Positions 10,850 to 23,790 of a stretch of 64,000 bases of DNA are shown piece by piece. Location: the NCBI GenBank assembly GCA_016946835.1, contig JACVTC010000048.1, forward strand, positions 845,001 through 909,000, written 5' to 3'. The position numbers were made by a program, and so were the translations under genes. Position 1 is the stretch's first letter. Each line of letters begins with the position of its first letter. The notes beneath the pieces are model-generated. The model was given only the letters and a program-made list of their open reading frames with translations, did no database searches and was not told the origin of the DNA. This DNA comes from Neocallimastix lanati (nom. inval.) (taxonomy: Eukaryota; Neocallimastigomycota; Neocallimastigomycetes; Neocallimastigales; Neocallimastigaceae).

Positions 10850-12250
10850 TATTCATACGTATACTTTTAAAGTATATTAGGCTTTTATCATATGCAATTG
10901 AAATACTATTTAATATGCATAAAATATTTTATAATAATAAATCATAATAAACTTTATTTAATATTAATTATCTTTCACACTTTTAACATATCTTATTTAT
11001 TTAATTTATTGGGTAATAAAATATTAAATTTATATTGAATTAACAAAATTTTCCTACTTTTATTTTCCTTAATATAAAAAAATTTTTTTTTAAATTTCCA
11101 TTTTTTTTTTTTTTTAAATATTATATTAATATTTTGAGAGACATCTTCAAATAATAAAAAAGTGTTAACTCTTAAATATCTTTTAATGAAAATTGAGTGT
11201 ATTTTGTTTTTTTAAGAGTTTTGTTAAAGATATGTTTTTTATTTAATATATTTTATTTATATTAAATTATTGCGTTTTATTTTTATATATATTATTATTG
11301 TTATCTGTTTTTTAAAAAACAAGATATATTCTTTTATATTTATACTTTTTATTATACAATAAATTTTATTTCATTGATTATTTTATTTATATTTTATTTT
11401 AATTTACTTATAGTATGGCCAATCATTATTTTTAACAATAATAATAAATAAAAAAATATAATAATAATAAATTATTACAATTATTTTATATATATACCAT
11501 AAAAATATAAAGGTAATAAAAAATAAAAAATAAAAAATAAAAAATAAAAAATAAAAAAAATAAAAAATTAAATATATTATAATATATTTAATTTTTTTTT
11601 TTTTAAGTATAAATATACATTTTATTATCTATTAAAATTCTTTTATTTTCAATCAAATGAAACAAAACTAATAAAAAAAAAAAAATTTTTTTATATTTAT
11701 ATTTTTCATTTTTTTTTATTTATTCATATATATATTTATATTATATGTTTTTTATTTTTTTATTCGTATACTTATTCTTATTCTTATACTTATATTTATT
11801 ATTCTATTTCTTTTTTTTTTTTTATTAGTTTTGTTTCATTTGATTGAAAATAAAAGAATTTTAATAGATAATAAAATGCATATTTATATTTTAATATATT
11901 ATAAATAAAAAAAAAAATTTTTTTTTTTTATTTTATATATATATATATATATTCCTTTTTATTCTAAATATCTTCCCTTTTCACTTTTTACTATGTCTTT
12001 ATACTTTTTTTTCCATTTTAATATTTAAAATATATAATAATTATAAATGTTCAAATATTGAAAACAAAAAAAAAAAATAATTTAAACAAAAAAAAAAAAA
12101 AAATAATTTAAAACCAAATAAAATATTTTATCTTATATTTTGTGTAATTTAATATTATTATTAATTATTGTTAATAAATTTTTATAAAAAAAAATAATTT
12201 AAAACCAAATAAAACATTTTATCTTATGTTTTGTGTAAATTATTATTATT
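10850..12250. repeat. degenerate array unit lacking the cellulase gene
   Basis: In plus order this region holds a segment like 26650-26840, R1 (11053-11145), two opposed copies of repeat R2 (11604-11685 and 11811-11893), a piece resembling the 3' end and UTR of the 1750-residue membrane-protein gene (about 11945-12000, compare 41880-41945), and a tail resembling 31310-31420. This is the order found in units A-C and at the native locus at 41 kb, but without the GH6 gene or copia fragment. With P1 just upstream it looks like an older, cellulase-free unit. Confidence 0.65.
11604..11893. repeat. large inverted repeat of R2
   Basis: The arms are about 80 bp (11604-11685 and 11811-11893), nearly perfectly complementary, separated by about 125 bp of T-rich spacer. 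The core of each arm is the R2 word TTTCATTTGATTGAAAATAA followed by AGAATT and TAGATAATAAAATG. The single R2 at 41594-41680 lies downstream of the membrane-protein gene, so here one copy has been duplicated in opposite orientation. Such a structure can form a hairpin in single-stranded DNA. Confidence 0.8.
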
Positions 12251-12453
12251 ATTAATTATAGTCACACTAAAATTTTATAAAAATATTATGATGTAAATAC
12301 ATTTAAAAATTAATAATTGAATATAATAATTATTTAAAAGCTTTTTTTTTAGACTTTATTTAATTTATAATAATAATAAAAATACATGATTTAAATGAAA
12401 AATAAAATAAAAAAAAAAAAACACATGAAATAAAATATTAATAAATTATATAA

Positions 12454-12621
12454 TTATAAAAGTGCGTTTGAAGCAATAATTTCTAACTTTTCCCATTCAT
12501 CGATGATAACACTGCGTCCATTATTGCGAGTAATAATTTCATTATTAGTGCTATCAAACGAATCTTTATCAGATCTTTCACTGGAAGGTGAAAATCCATG
12601 CCTTATCATTTCTACGTCCAT
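12454..12621 (-). CDS. small open frame, possibly the last exon of a decayed gene
   Basis: A 55-codon frame on the minus strand from ATG at 12621 to TAA at 12456-12454. Its base composition is clearly richer in GC than its surroundings, with codons such as CGC and GAC that are rare nearby. The peptide is hydrophilic and contains SPSSERSDKDSFDS and ends VIIDEWEKLEIIASNALL. The frame stays open a few codons upstream, and a possible splice acceptor (CTAAG) lies directly before the ATG, so it may be a terminal exon whose upstream exons are lost. No family was recognised. It lies 350 bp past the end of the peptidase gene, on the same strand. Confidence 0.4.
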   Translation of the reverse strand: MDVEMIRHGFSPSSERSDKDSFDSTNNEIITRNNGRSVIIDEWEKLEIIASNALL

Positions 12622-12828
12622 GCTCTTAGCAACAATATTTTCAAAAATTATTTAATAAAAATATTAATAAATAGATTAAACTAAACATTTGTTTAGCCAA
12701 ATATCATAAAGCGAATATTATTAAATGTAGTATAATAAAAATAATTGTATAAAGTTTGTTTAAGATTTTGGTTTGATAATTTTTTTTATTTCTTTTTTGA
12801 TTTTTTATTTTGCTTTTTTTTTATTCTT

Positions 12829-12863
<35 letters not shown>

Positions 12864-12972
12864 CCTTTAAATTTTTTTTGAGTATGTTTTTACTTTTCTA
12901 TGTTTTTCTTTAAAAATTTTATTTAGTTGTTTATAATTAATAATTTATCAATTTTTATTAATTATTATTTAA
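12622..12972. other. AT-rich spacer with long T run
   Basis: Downstream region of the M3 peptidase gene. It contains a T run near 12831-12860 and no open frame of note. Confidence 0.6.
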
Positions 12973-15276
12973 TTATAAACTTAAACTTTGAATGAAAGCA
13001 TCATCATTTGGTTCTCTACCTAAGAATTCCTTTAACATATCCATGGCATCACGGGTACTACCTCTCTTTAAGATCACATTACGGTATTTGTCACCAATTT
13101 CTCTATTAAAAATACCATATTTCTTAAATTGAGAGTAGAACATATCAGCAGCATAAACTTGACTCCATAAGTAACCGTAATAACCAGCATCATAACCATC
13201 AATGATATGATCAAAGGAAACTATATAATTATTTTGAAAAATTAAAAAAAAAAATTTTTTTTTTATTAGAATTTATTCAACAATAATTTGATTATATAAT
13301 TATTCAAGTTTTATAATTTATATATATATAATAAATCATTTTGAAAAACTTACCAATTGGCCATGTGTCTTCAACACTTTCCAATAAAGTAACTTCTTTT
13401 CTGGCATCATTCCAAATCTTAACTGGGTCTAAGTTTTCATCCACTTCTTTAATAGAATAAAGGTTCATATCAACGTAACTCTTGAAAAGTAAAGTACTGT
13501 AGTACATACCACTGTAGTTGTTCTTGGACTTAATAATTTGTTCAATTAATTCTTTTGGCATTCTTTGAGATGGATCCTTGTAGTAGTGAGAAATTCTTTC
13601 AATAATTTCTTCTTCCCAACACCAGTATTCAAGAAATTGAGATGGAACTTCAAGGAAATCTTGTTCAACATTGTAACCGTTGTATCTAGTGTACTTAGTT
13701 TCAGAAATAATTTCATGGAAAATGTGTCCTAATTCATGGAATAAACCAGTAACATCATCGTGACTTAATAAAGCTGGTCTTGATTCGGTTGGAGCAGAGA
13801 AATTAGTAACCTATTTATAATGAATTAATATATTAGAAATATATATTTAATTTAAATAAATTTAAAATTATATATAATTTCAATAAATAATCATTATATA
13901 ATATTTACCAAGGCAGCAACTGGATAAGCACCACGAGTACCATCTTCCTTTTCAAAACCATAACCAATATGAAAACTACCATCATAAGACTAAAATTTAT
14001 AATACAATAAATAATTATTTTAAAATTAATAATCTTATATATATTTATATATGATAATTTTCTTTTAATCATAATAGTAGTAAAGTACTTACAACTTTGC
14101 CTGAACGTCTACTTAAATCAAGATAGAACTAATTATTTATAATTTAAAAAAATATTATATTGGAATTTAGAAATAAATATTATTATTTAAAAGCTTAATT
14201 AAACATTATATAATAATCATTCAAAAAAAATAAAAAAAAATGCATACAGTTCCTAAGTATTTATTAGTCTTCTTATCAAATACAATGAATTGACGAACAT
14301 CTTTATACCAAACAATTGGGTTATCAACTTCGGTAATCTTTAAGGATAATAATTCTTCATAGATCTTGACCATTTCATCAGTAACTTCAATAAGTGGGAA
14401 GTATTCACTAATTTTGTTAACATCAACAGAACCTTCATTTTGGGCAGCAATTCTTTATAATAAATAAAGTTTAAATTTATATTATATTTAATATTCTATT
14501 AATTTTATTTTTAAACAAAATAAAAAAAAAAATTATTTTTAGTAATTTCTTATTTGAATATTTACCTCTTATAGTATTCAACATCATAAAGGTGAAGAGT
14601 GTTATCAAATGGTTCATTAACTTTAGCTCTTTCTTCTTTCTTGATATCTAATAATTTTTGAATATCCTTTTTAACAACTGGTAAAATCTTTTCCTTTAAA
14701 CTATCTAAGAATTTGTAAACAGTTTCAGTATTCTTAGCCATCTTAGATTTAAGAACTTCTTCACTGTGAGATGAGTATCCATTAATCTTAGAAGCTTGTA
14801 ATCTATTTTTTTTTTTTTTTTTTAATATCATGGTTAATAAATTAATATATTATTGTAATGATAAAAAAAATTATTTTTTATTTAGTGTTATAAAAAATTT
14901 TTTTTTTCTTTTAACAATTTTTACTTACTCCATGTTAACAATATTCTTTAAGAGTTCAATATTTGGTTTACAACGTTGATTGTAAATAGTCATAGCAGTT
15001 TTTCTGGTTTCTTCCTTAATAGCGTATTTAACAATAGTAGAATAGTAAATACCATCAATATTAACATTATAAGCTTCTGAACCATCTTCACATTCAACAG
15101 TTTCCATCATATTAAGAACAACTTCTGGAACACCTTCTAATTCTTCTTTTGTAAATATATGAGTACTAGTGTTATCTATAATTATTTATTTTAAATTTAT
15201 CAAATAAATATGATTAATAATTATTAATAGTAATATTTATAATTATATATTTATATGTAATATAATGATAAAATTC

Positions 15277-15309
<33 letters not shown>

Positions 15310-16082
15310 CTATAATTACCATCGTAAATACAATCCATGAAAGCGTTAGCGTCTTCATAAATTTGATTTTTAAGTTTGGAATACCTTCTAGTATCTTCAA
15401 GTGAATGGTTGGATAAACGAACTTCATTACGGATACTATCTAAAAGTCTTTTGTCTTCTAAATTTTCTGGTTCAGCAAATAATCCATTAGCAATATTTTC
15501 AATAGCTTTAGCAATCTTTTGGTTTAAGACTGAATTACCAGCAATATTTTCATTTTGGAAACTTTCAATTTTGTAAGAACTTTCAGAAGAAGCATCTCTG
15601 ATTTCAGCATTTGGTGAAACTTTTTGTAAGAATGAAAGAGATGAAATAAGGAAATCTTTTTCATCCTCAATTTCACGAACCATTTTGAAAATAACGCTTT
15701 CAAATGAACATTTTTCGTCAGGAATAGATTCAATTTCCTTAATAATTTTAGTTTCATCTTCGATTATTTGATCAGTGAGAGAATTAATTTTATCAACAGT
15801 GTATGTACTCCAATCGATACGATAGTAATTTTCAATATCTTCTGTAGAAATGAAATATTGTTTTTCTTTGGTTTCTTTAATTTCTTCCTTGGTATCATTT
15901 TTAAATGAGCCTTTAGAATTTCCACTTAATTTACACTTTGATTTTAAAACAATTGTTTTACCTTCTTGAAATGAAGTTACGGCATCATTAGTATCTATTT
16001 CATTGTTAGAAACAGGAATAGATACAACATTTAAAGCTAAAAAAACGGTAGTATAAATTAAATGAATGCTTCTTAATTTCAT
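12973..16082 (-). CDS. secreted M3 family zinc metallopeptidase (thimet oligopeptidase/neurolysin type)
   Basis: Eight exons on the minus strand, in transcript order 16082-15320, 15175-14929, 14802-14566, 14452-14248, 14128-14093, 13989-13909, 13810-13354 and 13220-12973. All seven introns are GT-AG, the phases match, and the total is 2274 nt (757 residues). An N-terminal hydrophobic signal peptide (about residues 1-22) is followed by an acidic region and the helical M3 fold. The active site is HELGH at 548-552, with the third zinc ligand Glu577 exactly 25 residues after His552 as in thimet oligopeptidase. The substrate-side tyrosines lie in GYDAGYYGYLWSQ (684-696). The enzyme should cleave short peptides. 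Most M3 peptidases are cytosolic or mitochondrial; the signal peptide suggests a secreted or luminal enzyme. The fifth exon is only 36 nt (FYLDLSRRSGKV). The product is slightly longer than typical (~680-700 residues) because of the N-terminal extension. Confidence 0.93.
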
Positions 16083-16297
16083 TTTGTTTTATTTCAAATT
16101 AAATAATAAAAATAAAATCAAATAAAATTATTTAAATTTTTTTTTAATAAAAATATTATTTTTTTTTATTTTTTTTTTTTCTTCAATTATTTTTACTATT
16201 TTAATTTTTTTTTTTATTTATTTATTTATTTATTTTGTTTTGTTTTTAATGAAAAAAATTTTTTTTTTGTTTCAAATTTTAATTTTTCTTTTACTTT

Positions 16298-16360
<63 letters not shown>

Positions 16361-18724
16361 TATTATTTTATTTAGAATGGAAAAAAAATTGATTTTTTTT
16401 TTGTTTCCAAAATCATTCTTTATATACAATTTTTTACAAAAAATTAAAAAATAAGGAAATACCTTAAATAAAATAAAAATAAATTAAAAATAATCTACTT
16501 AAATTAAAATTTAAAATTCAAAATATTAATTATTATTATTCTATGTTATAATTAAAATCAACGTGCAATAAAAATTTTGATTTACATAGTTTTTTTTTTT
16601 TTTTTTTCGATTTACATAGTGATGTAACAATTTAAATATTATTTTTTAAACTTTAGTTTTAAACTTTAGTTAATAAATAATTTACTAATAGATGATTTAA
16701 CCCAATTTCATTTAAAGAACTATCTATGTATTGGAATTATTCCGTGTAACAACATTAAAACTTATTTAAATAAATTTTTAATTTAAAAATTAAAATTATC
16801 CCAAAATACATTTAAAAATTGAGATAACAACGTATACAATTTCATAAAGAGTGGCACATTTTTTATTAAAAATTAAACTCACTTATTATTATAAGTATCT
16901 TGAATTAAAAAAAAAAAAAAATTAAAATTAAAAATAAAAATAGAAAAAAAACTAATTTAGCTTTAGATTTTTAATATATATATAATTTGTTTATATAAAA
17001 TATTTACATATTTTAATAAATATAATATAAAAATTTCTAAAAAAAAAAACAAATCCAAAGATAAAAAAAACTTAATTTTTTTTTGTGGATCCTATTATTT
17101 AAAGTTTAATGCTTTTAAATAAAACATAAAATTTTTTTATAATTAAATGTGCTTTTATAAATATTTATAAATATAATTATTTCCAATTTATATTGGATAT
17201 AACTAATTGAAATTAAATATAAAATATAAATATACATATTTAAAGAATGTTTTAAACTGTTTTTTTTTTATTATCTTACAGTACGAACAAATATTAAAAA
17301 ATAATTAATTAATTATAAAATTACCTTCTACTTAAATGATATTGATATACTTCTCAAAAATTCGAGGTACTATTGTTGAGGATTTATTTATAAAATTTAT
17401 TAAAGTAATATTTATTTATTTAATTAATTTTATTATTAAGAATACTTATATTTATTCATATTTATTCAAGTAAAATAATTATACATAATTATACATTTAA
17501 AAACTATCTAACAACTTTCTTATACTTTCAATTACTTACTAACTTACCCTTCTCTTAATTCAGAGAAATGCTTTATTTTTATGTTATTTAGTTATAATTA
17601 ACTATTTAATTAGTTATTCTTGTGATTAAAATAAACTATAAAATGAATGTAAATATTAATAATTATTATTTAAGGAAATATTTATAAACTATATAAATGT
17701 AAATATAAAATAATAAAAATATAATTAAAATATTGATTTATGCTATAAAATATATTAATTATAAATATTATTAATATTTATAAATCAAGCTAAATATTAA
17801 AAACGTTATAAAATCATTAGATTTAAATTTGATTTATGACATTAATTTATGTTTGAATAACAAAAACTATTTTATATTAATTAAGGTTTGAATATTTCAT
17901 TTTATATCAATATATAATAATAAATAATGATTATAATAAATATTTATAAATATTAAAATTTAAATAATAATTTATATTATTTATAATTATTAAAAGATAA
18001 ACAACCTTTTTAATTTTAAATATTAAAAATTAAACTTTAATTATTGAATTAAACATTTAAGCATATATCATAATTAAATATTATTAGTTATAGTTAATAA
18101 TATATTTCATAATTATATTACTAAATTATATTTCTAACAGTTATATAAAAAAAAAAAAAAAAAAGATAAACTTTGATAGATAGTAATTATTTAATAATAA
18201 ATTTTTATTATTATTTTTATAATTATGAATTTATGAATTATAGTATTTATAAAAATAAATTAAAATATATAATATTAAAAAATTGATAAATATATTAATA
18301 TTATATCAATGTTTGTAAATAAAAAAAAAAAAAATATTTAATTTTTTAATTTATATAATTATTAAAATATTTAATATACATATAATATATATATAATATT
18401 ATTTTTTTTTTAATTTTGTAATGAAGATTTAATAAATAAAAAATATTTAAATTGATATTAAATTCATTTATAATAAATTAATATTAATATATTAAAATAT
18501 TATTCTTAATAAATGTTACAAAACATAAAAATAAAAAAAAAATTTAATATAAAATATATTATAATTTTTTTTCCATTTATTATTTCATGGAAAAAAAAAA
18601 AAAAAAAAAAAAGGGGAATATGAAACAATCTTAAGATGTTAAATAAAATGTTTTATTTTTATTATTATATATCAGAATATGAAACAATCTTAATATGATA
18701 AATAAAATGTTTTATTTTTATTAT
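16083..18724. other. AT-rich intergenic region, TTTA microsatellite
   Basis: The 5' flank of the peptidase gene contains a (TTTA)n run at about 16300-16362. The remainder is AT-rich with no gene visible. Near the right end a ~50 bp direct repeat (GAATATGAAACAATCTTAA-like, about 18617 and 18675) precedes the next GC-rich patch. Confidence 0.65.
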
Positions 18725-18900
18725 TACATATCAGAAAAAAAAAAAGGGTAAGGAGAGCCAATGCAGAAAAACTGTAAGGTAGTCCAGCAGGGACAGCACC
18801 ATCTACTTAGTAGGAAGTTAGATAAGGGCTCCAGTAATAAACCATTGTGTGTCTATAGATGTGCAGCTGGGGAGAAATCCTGATACGGTCGTTAAAAAAA
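18725..18900. other. short GC-rich patch of unknown origin
   Basis: About 150 bp of ordinary base composition in DNA that is otherwise nearly all A and T, bounded on both sides by A runs. It contains GGAGAGCCAATGCAG, GTCCAGCAGGGACAGC and GCTGGGGAGAAATCCTGAT. No open frame spans it, and it does not match tRNA, U1, U2, U4, U6 or SRP RNA hallmarks that I could check by eye. It may be a retroelement end or a small RNA gene. Confidence 0.45.
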
Positions 18901-19039
18901 AAATCAGGAAAAAAAAAAAAAAAGATTATCCATTATTGATATAAATTAATAAAATATCAGTAACTCTGACTTAAATATAAAAATATTAGAATAAATATTT
19001 TTATATTTATCTTCATCATATAAAATATTAGTCATATGA

Positions 19040-20288
19040 ACATATATTAGAAAGAAATGTACCATCACTTTGAAGTAAAAATTCTTTATTAATTTTATAT
19101 TTATAAATAATTTCTTCAATATATTCCATCTTATTTTTTCATTTTAAATAATTTCTTCAATATATTCCATCTTATTTTTTCATTTTAAATAATTTCTTCA
19201 ATATATTCCATCTTATTTTTTCATTTTAAATAATTTCTTCAATATATTTCGTCTCATTTTTTCTTTCTTTTAACTTTTGTAATAATAACATGCACTGAAT
19301 TAACATACTATGTAAATTATTTATATTAGTTAAATCATTACTATTCATAAAAAATAAATTATTAATTTCCTTATTTAATATTTTTAATTCATTTCAAATA
19401 AAATTTTGCTTATATATTAAAAAAATTAATTTATTAATTGCATATGAGCTGCTAAAATTATGATTGAATGGAAATTGAGATGGTGATGATAATTGTGATG
19501 GAGATGATAATTGTAATGGTAATAGTGGCTGTAATATTGATTAATGGTCATTATTTGGAATAACATCTAAAATACTACTTGATGGTGATGGATATCCATT
19601 ATATCCATTATTTTGGATATCATTTAAATTATATTAGAGTTCATTCGAATTGTTTAAGAATTCATTTGAATTATTCGAGAATGGAGAAAGATACTCATAA
19701 TTATCATTTACAGGATAGTTATTAGTAGACACTGAATTTTGATCTTTATCAATATTATTATTTTTATTTGGAGAAAGACACTCATAATTATTCATTACAG
19801 AACAATTAGTAGTAGATACAGAATTTTGTTTTATATCAATATTACTACTATTACTACTTTCAATTGGTATATAAGATAATGATGAAAGTGATTCTATGAT
19901 ATCTTTCATTAATTTTTTAATTTCTTGCATTAATTCCATATTTTCATCTTTTTTGTCTACTACGAAGTTAGAAACACCATTTTCATTACAATTATTTTCA
20001 TTTCTTCTTTCTTGGAAAAATTTTATTCCAAATGTGAAAGTATTCTTAAGTTTATATTGATTATTTTCACCATCTTCACCATCTTCACTATCTTCACCAG
20101 TATAATAAAACATAGATTCAAAATAATAAGGAAAAATACTTTCTTCTCTATTTATCATATATACTTCTTGATTTTGAAGAAATGATTTTTACTTTCCTTT
20201 TCATTAATTGTATATACCTAATAAGGGTAAATGGTTCACTCAACGTTATCTCTTGATTTTCATAAATTATGACTAAGAAATAAAACCA
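19040..20288 (-). pseudogene. family member P2 (unit A), 5'-truncated and decayed
   Basis: Minus-strand member of the unknown family. It begins abruptly at the deletion junction 20283-20288 within FYFLVIIYENQ, continues through SEPFTLI to KRKVKIISSKSRS, where a frameshift shared with P3 and P4 gives a stop. A second frame (20158-19634, 174 residues) carries MINREESIFPYYFESMFYY, an acidic EDGEDGE stretch, TFTFGIKFFQERR and then a Ser/Asn-rich region, ending at a stop that the other members lack. Remnants of a C-terminal coiled coil follow. The family function is unknown. Confidence 0.7.
19105..19268 (-). repeat. 41-bp tandem repeat inside P2
   Basis: Four units of 41 bp (AAATAATTTCTTCAATATAT plus a TCCATC-TTTTTCATTTT tail) start at 19105, 19146, 19187 and 19228. 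The other family members have a single copy. As 41 is not a multiple of three, the expansion destroys the reading frame and must have happened in, or caused, a pseudogene. Confidence 0.85.
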
Positions 20289-20981
<693 letters not shown>

Positions 20982-22472
20982 TTAAAGTGGTGGGTTAGCA
21001 TTCTTAATACCTTGTTCAAAGTGCTTTTGGAACCATTGACCAGCTTCTGGAGCTGGCTTCATAGCTGTTTCATGACCACAGTAACCATCGAAACGTGCTG
21101 CACTTTCATCGGAAGTACCATCAGATTCACCAAGTGGTTTAATCCAGTAGAAAGCATCAAGATAGTCCATACCAGAAACTGGACTAGCTTGTGGTCTGGC
21201 CCCAACACCAACTCCTGTTTGATTACACCATTCTCCTGGATGCTTACGATCAACCTTCTTACCATTACGAGAACTATCAGAAACAAAGTAAACAGATTCA
21301 ATACCTGCTGACTTGAAGTCCTTAGATATGGCTTCTAAGTATCTCTTTTCATCTGGACATGGATTCCATTCAGTGTCTGGTCCACGAGAAAGTGTTGGAT
21401 CTTCCCATGGAGTGTAGTTAGAAACATTATCAGTGAAACCACGAACCTTACCTGGTGAACCAGAACTGATAACCTTAGCATAAACTTTACCAGCCTTTTC
21501 ACGATTATCATCCCAACCTAACCAGAAAGCGTGTCCAATATCAAGATACATAGCAACATGTGGAAGAACACCGAGCTTCTTAATTAAGTATGCATGTCCT
21601 TCAAGATAATACTTTTCAGAATCAGCACAAGCTGGTGTAGATTCAAGGTTAGTAACTAAGTTAGCAAGTGAATCTGGTTCAACAATAAGAACAACTGGTT
21701 GAGATTTATAATTCTTTAAATGTCCTTCAATAACATCAATATATTCAGACTTGTAACGAGCTAAATCACCATCATTGGCAAGAAGTTCACCATTAGAAGC
21801 AAGAGCGTGACAATCACGACCTGGCAAATCGTAAACAACGAAAACTGTTAAGATATCTTTACCACTAGATTGGTGTTGAGTTTGAGCTCCTTGTAAGTTA
21901 GATTCTAACCAACTTTGCATATTCTTAATGGTATCTAACCAGATCGCATTAGAATAGGTCTTCATCTTTTCAGCCTTAGCAATAAGAGAAGAATCTGACA
22001 TTTGAGCAATAGCTCCATCTACTTCTTCAACATAATATGGATTAATATAGAATTCAACACCCTTGAATGGATTTCCTGAAATAGTGTATTGTTCACCAGA
22101 TGGAGTAACGTTACCACCACCAGTACTACCACCAGTACTACCACCAGTATTACCACCAGTAGAACCAGTTGAAATACCACACCAGTTTCCATTTTCAACA
22201 CCCCATTTACCTGAGGCATCAGTGTACCACACTTCAGCATTTGAGGAAGAACAGCATGGATAACCTTGAGAAAGGGACCAACAAGCAGCCTGAGCTGGAG
22301 CATCAGCAATACCACACCAATTACCGTTTTCTACACCCCACTTTCCATCGTTATCGGTATAAACAACTTCATTACCAGAACAACATGGATAACCTAATCT
22401 TTCAGCGAAGCAAGCAGCAGAAGCCTTAGCAACGAGAGCAGCAGCAGCAGTTAAAGCAATAGAGGCCTTCAT
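20982..22472 (-). CDS. cel6A: GH6 cellulase with two fungal dockerins, copy A
   Basis: A 496-residue intronless gene. Residues 1-20 are an Ala-rich signal peptide. Two CBM10-type fungal dockerins follow (21-55 and 64-101), each with the GYPCC ... [12 protein letters not shown] pattern and four cysteines, then a Gly/Ser/Thr linker (about 102-128) and a GH6 domain. The catalytic Asp residues are conserved: Asp220 in YDLPGRDC (equal to Asp175 of Trichoderma reesei Cel6A) and Asp267 in [10 protein letters not shown] (equal to Asp221). GH6 enzymes hydrolyse beta-1,4-glucan with inversion, and this sequence resembles cellobiohydrolase II. The dockerins should attach it to the extracellular fungal cellulosome. 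Its linker is four residues longer than in copies B and C. Base composition is far higher in GC than the flanks. The absence of introns agrees with the proposal that many anaerobic fungal wall-degrading genes came from bacteria. Confidence 0.95.
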   Translation of the reverse strand: MKASIALTAAAALVAKASAACFAERLGYPCCSGNEVVYTDNDGKWGVENGNWCGIADAPAQAACWSLSQGYPCCSSSNAEVWYTDASGKWGVENGNWCGISTGSTGGNTGGSTGGSTGGGNVTPSGEQYTISGNPFKGVEFYINPYYVEEVDGAIAQMSDSSLIAKAEKMKTYSNAIWLDTIKNMQSWLESNLQGAQTQHQSSGKDILTVFVVYDLPGRDCHALASNGELLANDGDLARYKSEYIDVIEGHLKNYKSQPVVLIVEPDSLANLVTNLESTPACADSEKYYLEGHAYLIKKLGVLPHVAMYLDIGHAFWLGWDDNREKAGKVYAKVISSGSPGKVRGFTDNVSNYTPWEDPTLSRGPDTEWNPCPDEKRYLEAISKDFKSAGIESVYFVSDSSRNGKKVDRKHPGEWCNQTGVGVGARPQASPVSGMDYLDAFYWIKPLGESDGTSDESAARFDGYCGHETAMKPAPEAGQWFQKHFEQGIKNANPPL

Positions 22473-22980
22473 TTTTGAATATTTTAATTTATATGGAATA
22501 TTTAATAAAAAAAAAATAATAATATATAAAAATATTTGTACTCAATACAAAAAGTTTTTTTCAATTATTATTATTGTTATTATTTTTTAATTTTCTTCCA
22601 GAGAAAATTTTATAATTTAATTATGAAAATAAGAAAAATTGAAAAAAAAAAAAAAAAGAAAAAAATTATCATTTAAATATAAAAAAATTTTGAAATAGTA
22701 AAAAATGATTATAATAAATAAATATTTTAACTTTTAAAATTTAATATAAATTTAATAAAAATCTATTTTAATAATTGGAAGGATAATTAAAAATAAACCA
22801 ATAAAAAAAAAATAATAGGAGTAAATTTTAAAATAATTTTGAAATACATTTTTTTTTTTTTCTTCAAAAATGTTAAGTCACAAACTTTATTAACAATTAT
22901 TATTGGTATTATTGGTTTCAATCATTACTATTATTAATTATTTATTCAAAACTTAATTATTCCGAAAAAAAACAATATTA
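22473..22980 (-). promoter_or_regulatory. upstream region of GH6 copy A, conserved in all three copies
   Basis: The ~500 bp upstream of the start codon is alignable with 29976-30510 (B) and 35930-36420 (C). Conserved words include AGAAAATTTTAT near the gene and GTTAAGTCACAAACTTTATT (about 22871-22890) followed by ATTGGTATTATTGGTTTCAA further up. These are the most complex, least AT-simple words in the region and are candidates for regulatory sites. Conservation may only reflect recent duplication. Confidence 0.5.
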
Positions 22981-23138
22981 ATTAAATTGATATAAATTTA
23001 ATTTAAAAATTTTAATTATATTTATGTTTATCTATTTTTTTTTTTTTTATTTTTTAAAATTTTAAACTAGTTGATGTAAAAATTAATTATATAATAAAAT
23101 TAATAAAATTCTTATTAATAAATTATTAAGGATTTCAT

Positions 23139-23177
<39 letters not shown>

Positions 23178-23389
23178 ATAAAAAATAATTAATATTCATT
23201 ACTTTCATTGTATATTTTATTATAATTAAAATTATTTAATTATTTTATCTTCGGAAAATTAAAAGGAATAATTTATTCTAGAAAATAAATTAAATTTATA
23301 TAAACACACTTATTATTATACTTATTCCTTTACTTATTATTATTTTTCTTTTTTTTATTTTTTTTTTAATTTTTTTGTTTTTTTTTTTT

Positions 23390-23790
23390 TTGTTTTGTTT
23401 TATTTTATTGAAAATAAAAGAATTCTAATAGATAATAAAATGTACATTTTTTCTTAAATATATATATTATAATATAAAAAAAAAAAATTCCTTTTGAATT
23501 TTTTATTTTTATTTTATTTTTTATTTTTAATTTTTTATTATATATAAATAGAGATATATATATATTTTATTAATTCCCTCTTAATCTAAATATCTTCCCT
23601 TTTCACTATTATGAGCACCTGCTAAGTTGACAACTTCAAATTCACTTGCTGTTGATGCTGGAATCGTTGTATTTTTATAACAGTATGAAAACTTTCCGAT
23701 GCTGACATAAAAACTACTGGAATCATCCCCATGTATAGAAACTAATGAATTATTGTTGGCGCCGGAATATTTGTTGAATTTACTGTATGG
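23390..23790 (-). pseudogene. R2 repeat plus broken 3' tip of the membrane-protein gene (unit A)
   Basis: R2 lies at about 23390-23480. At about 23585-23790, on the minus strand, the sequence matches the last part of the coding region of the 1750-residue gene (42120-42310), including the words for FHTVK and a GDDSS-like stretch, but with several frameshifts. It has no upstream part and cannot encode the protein. The same fragment occurs in units B and C. Confidence 0.8.
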
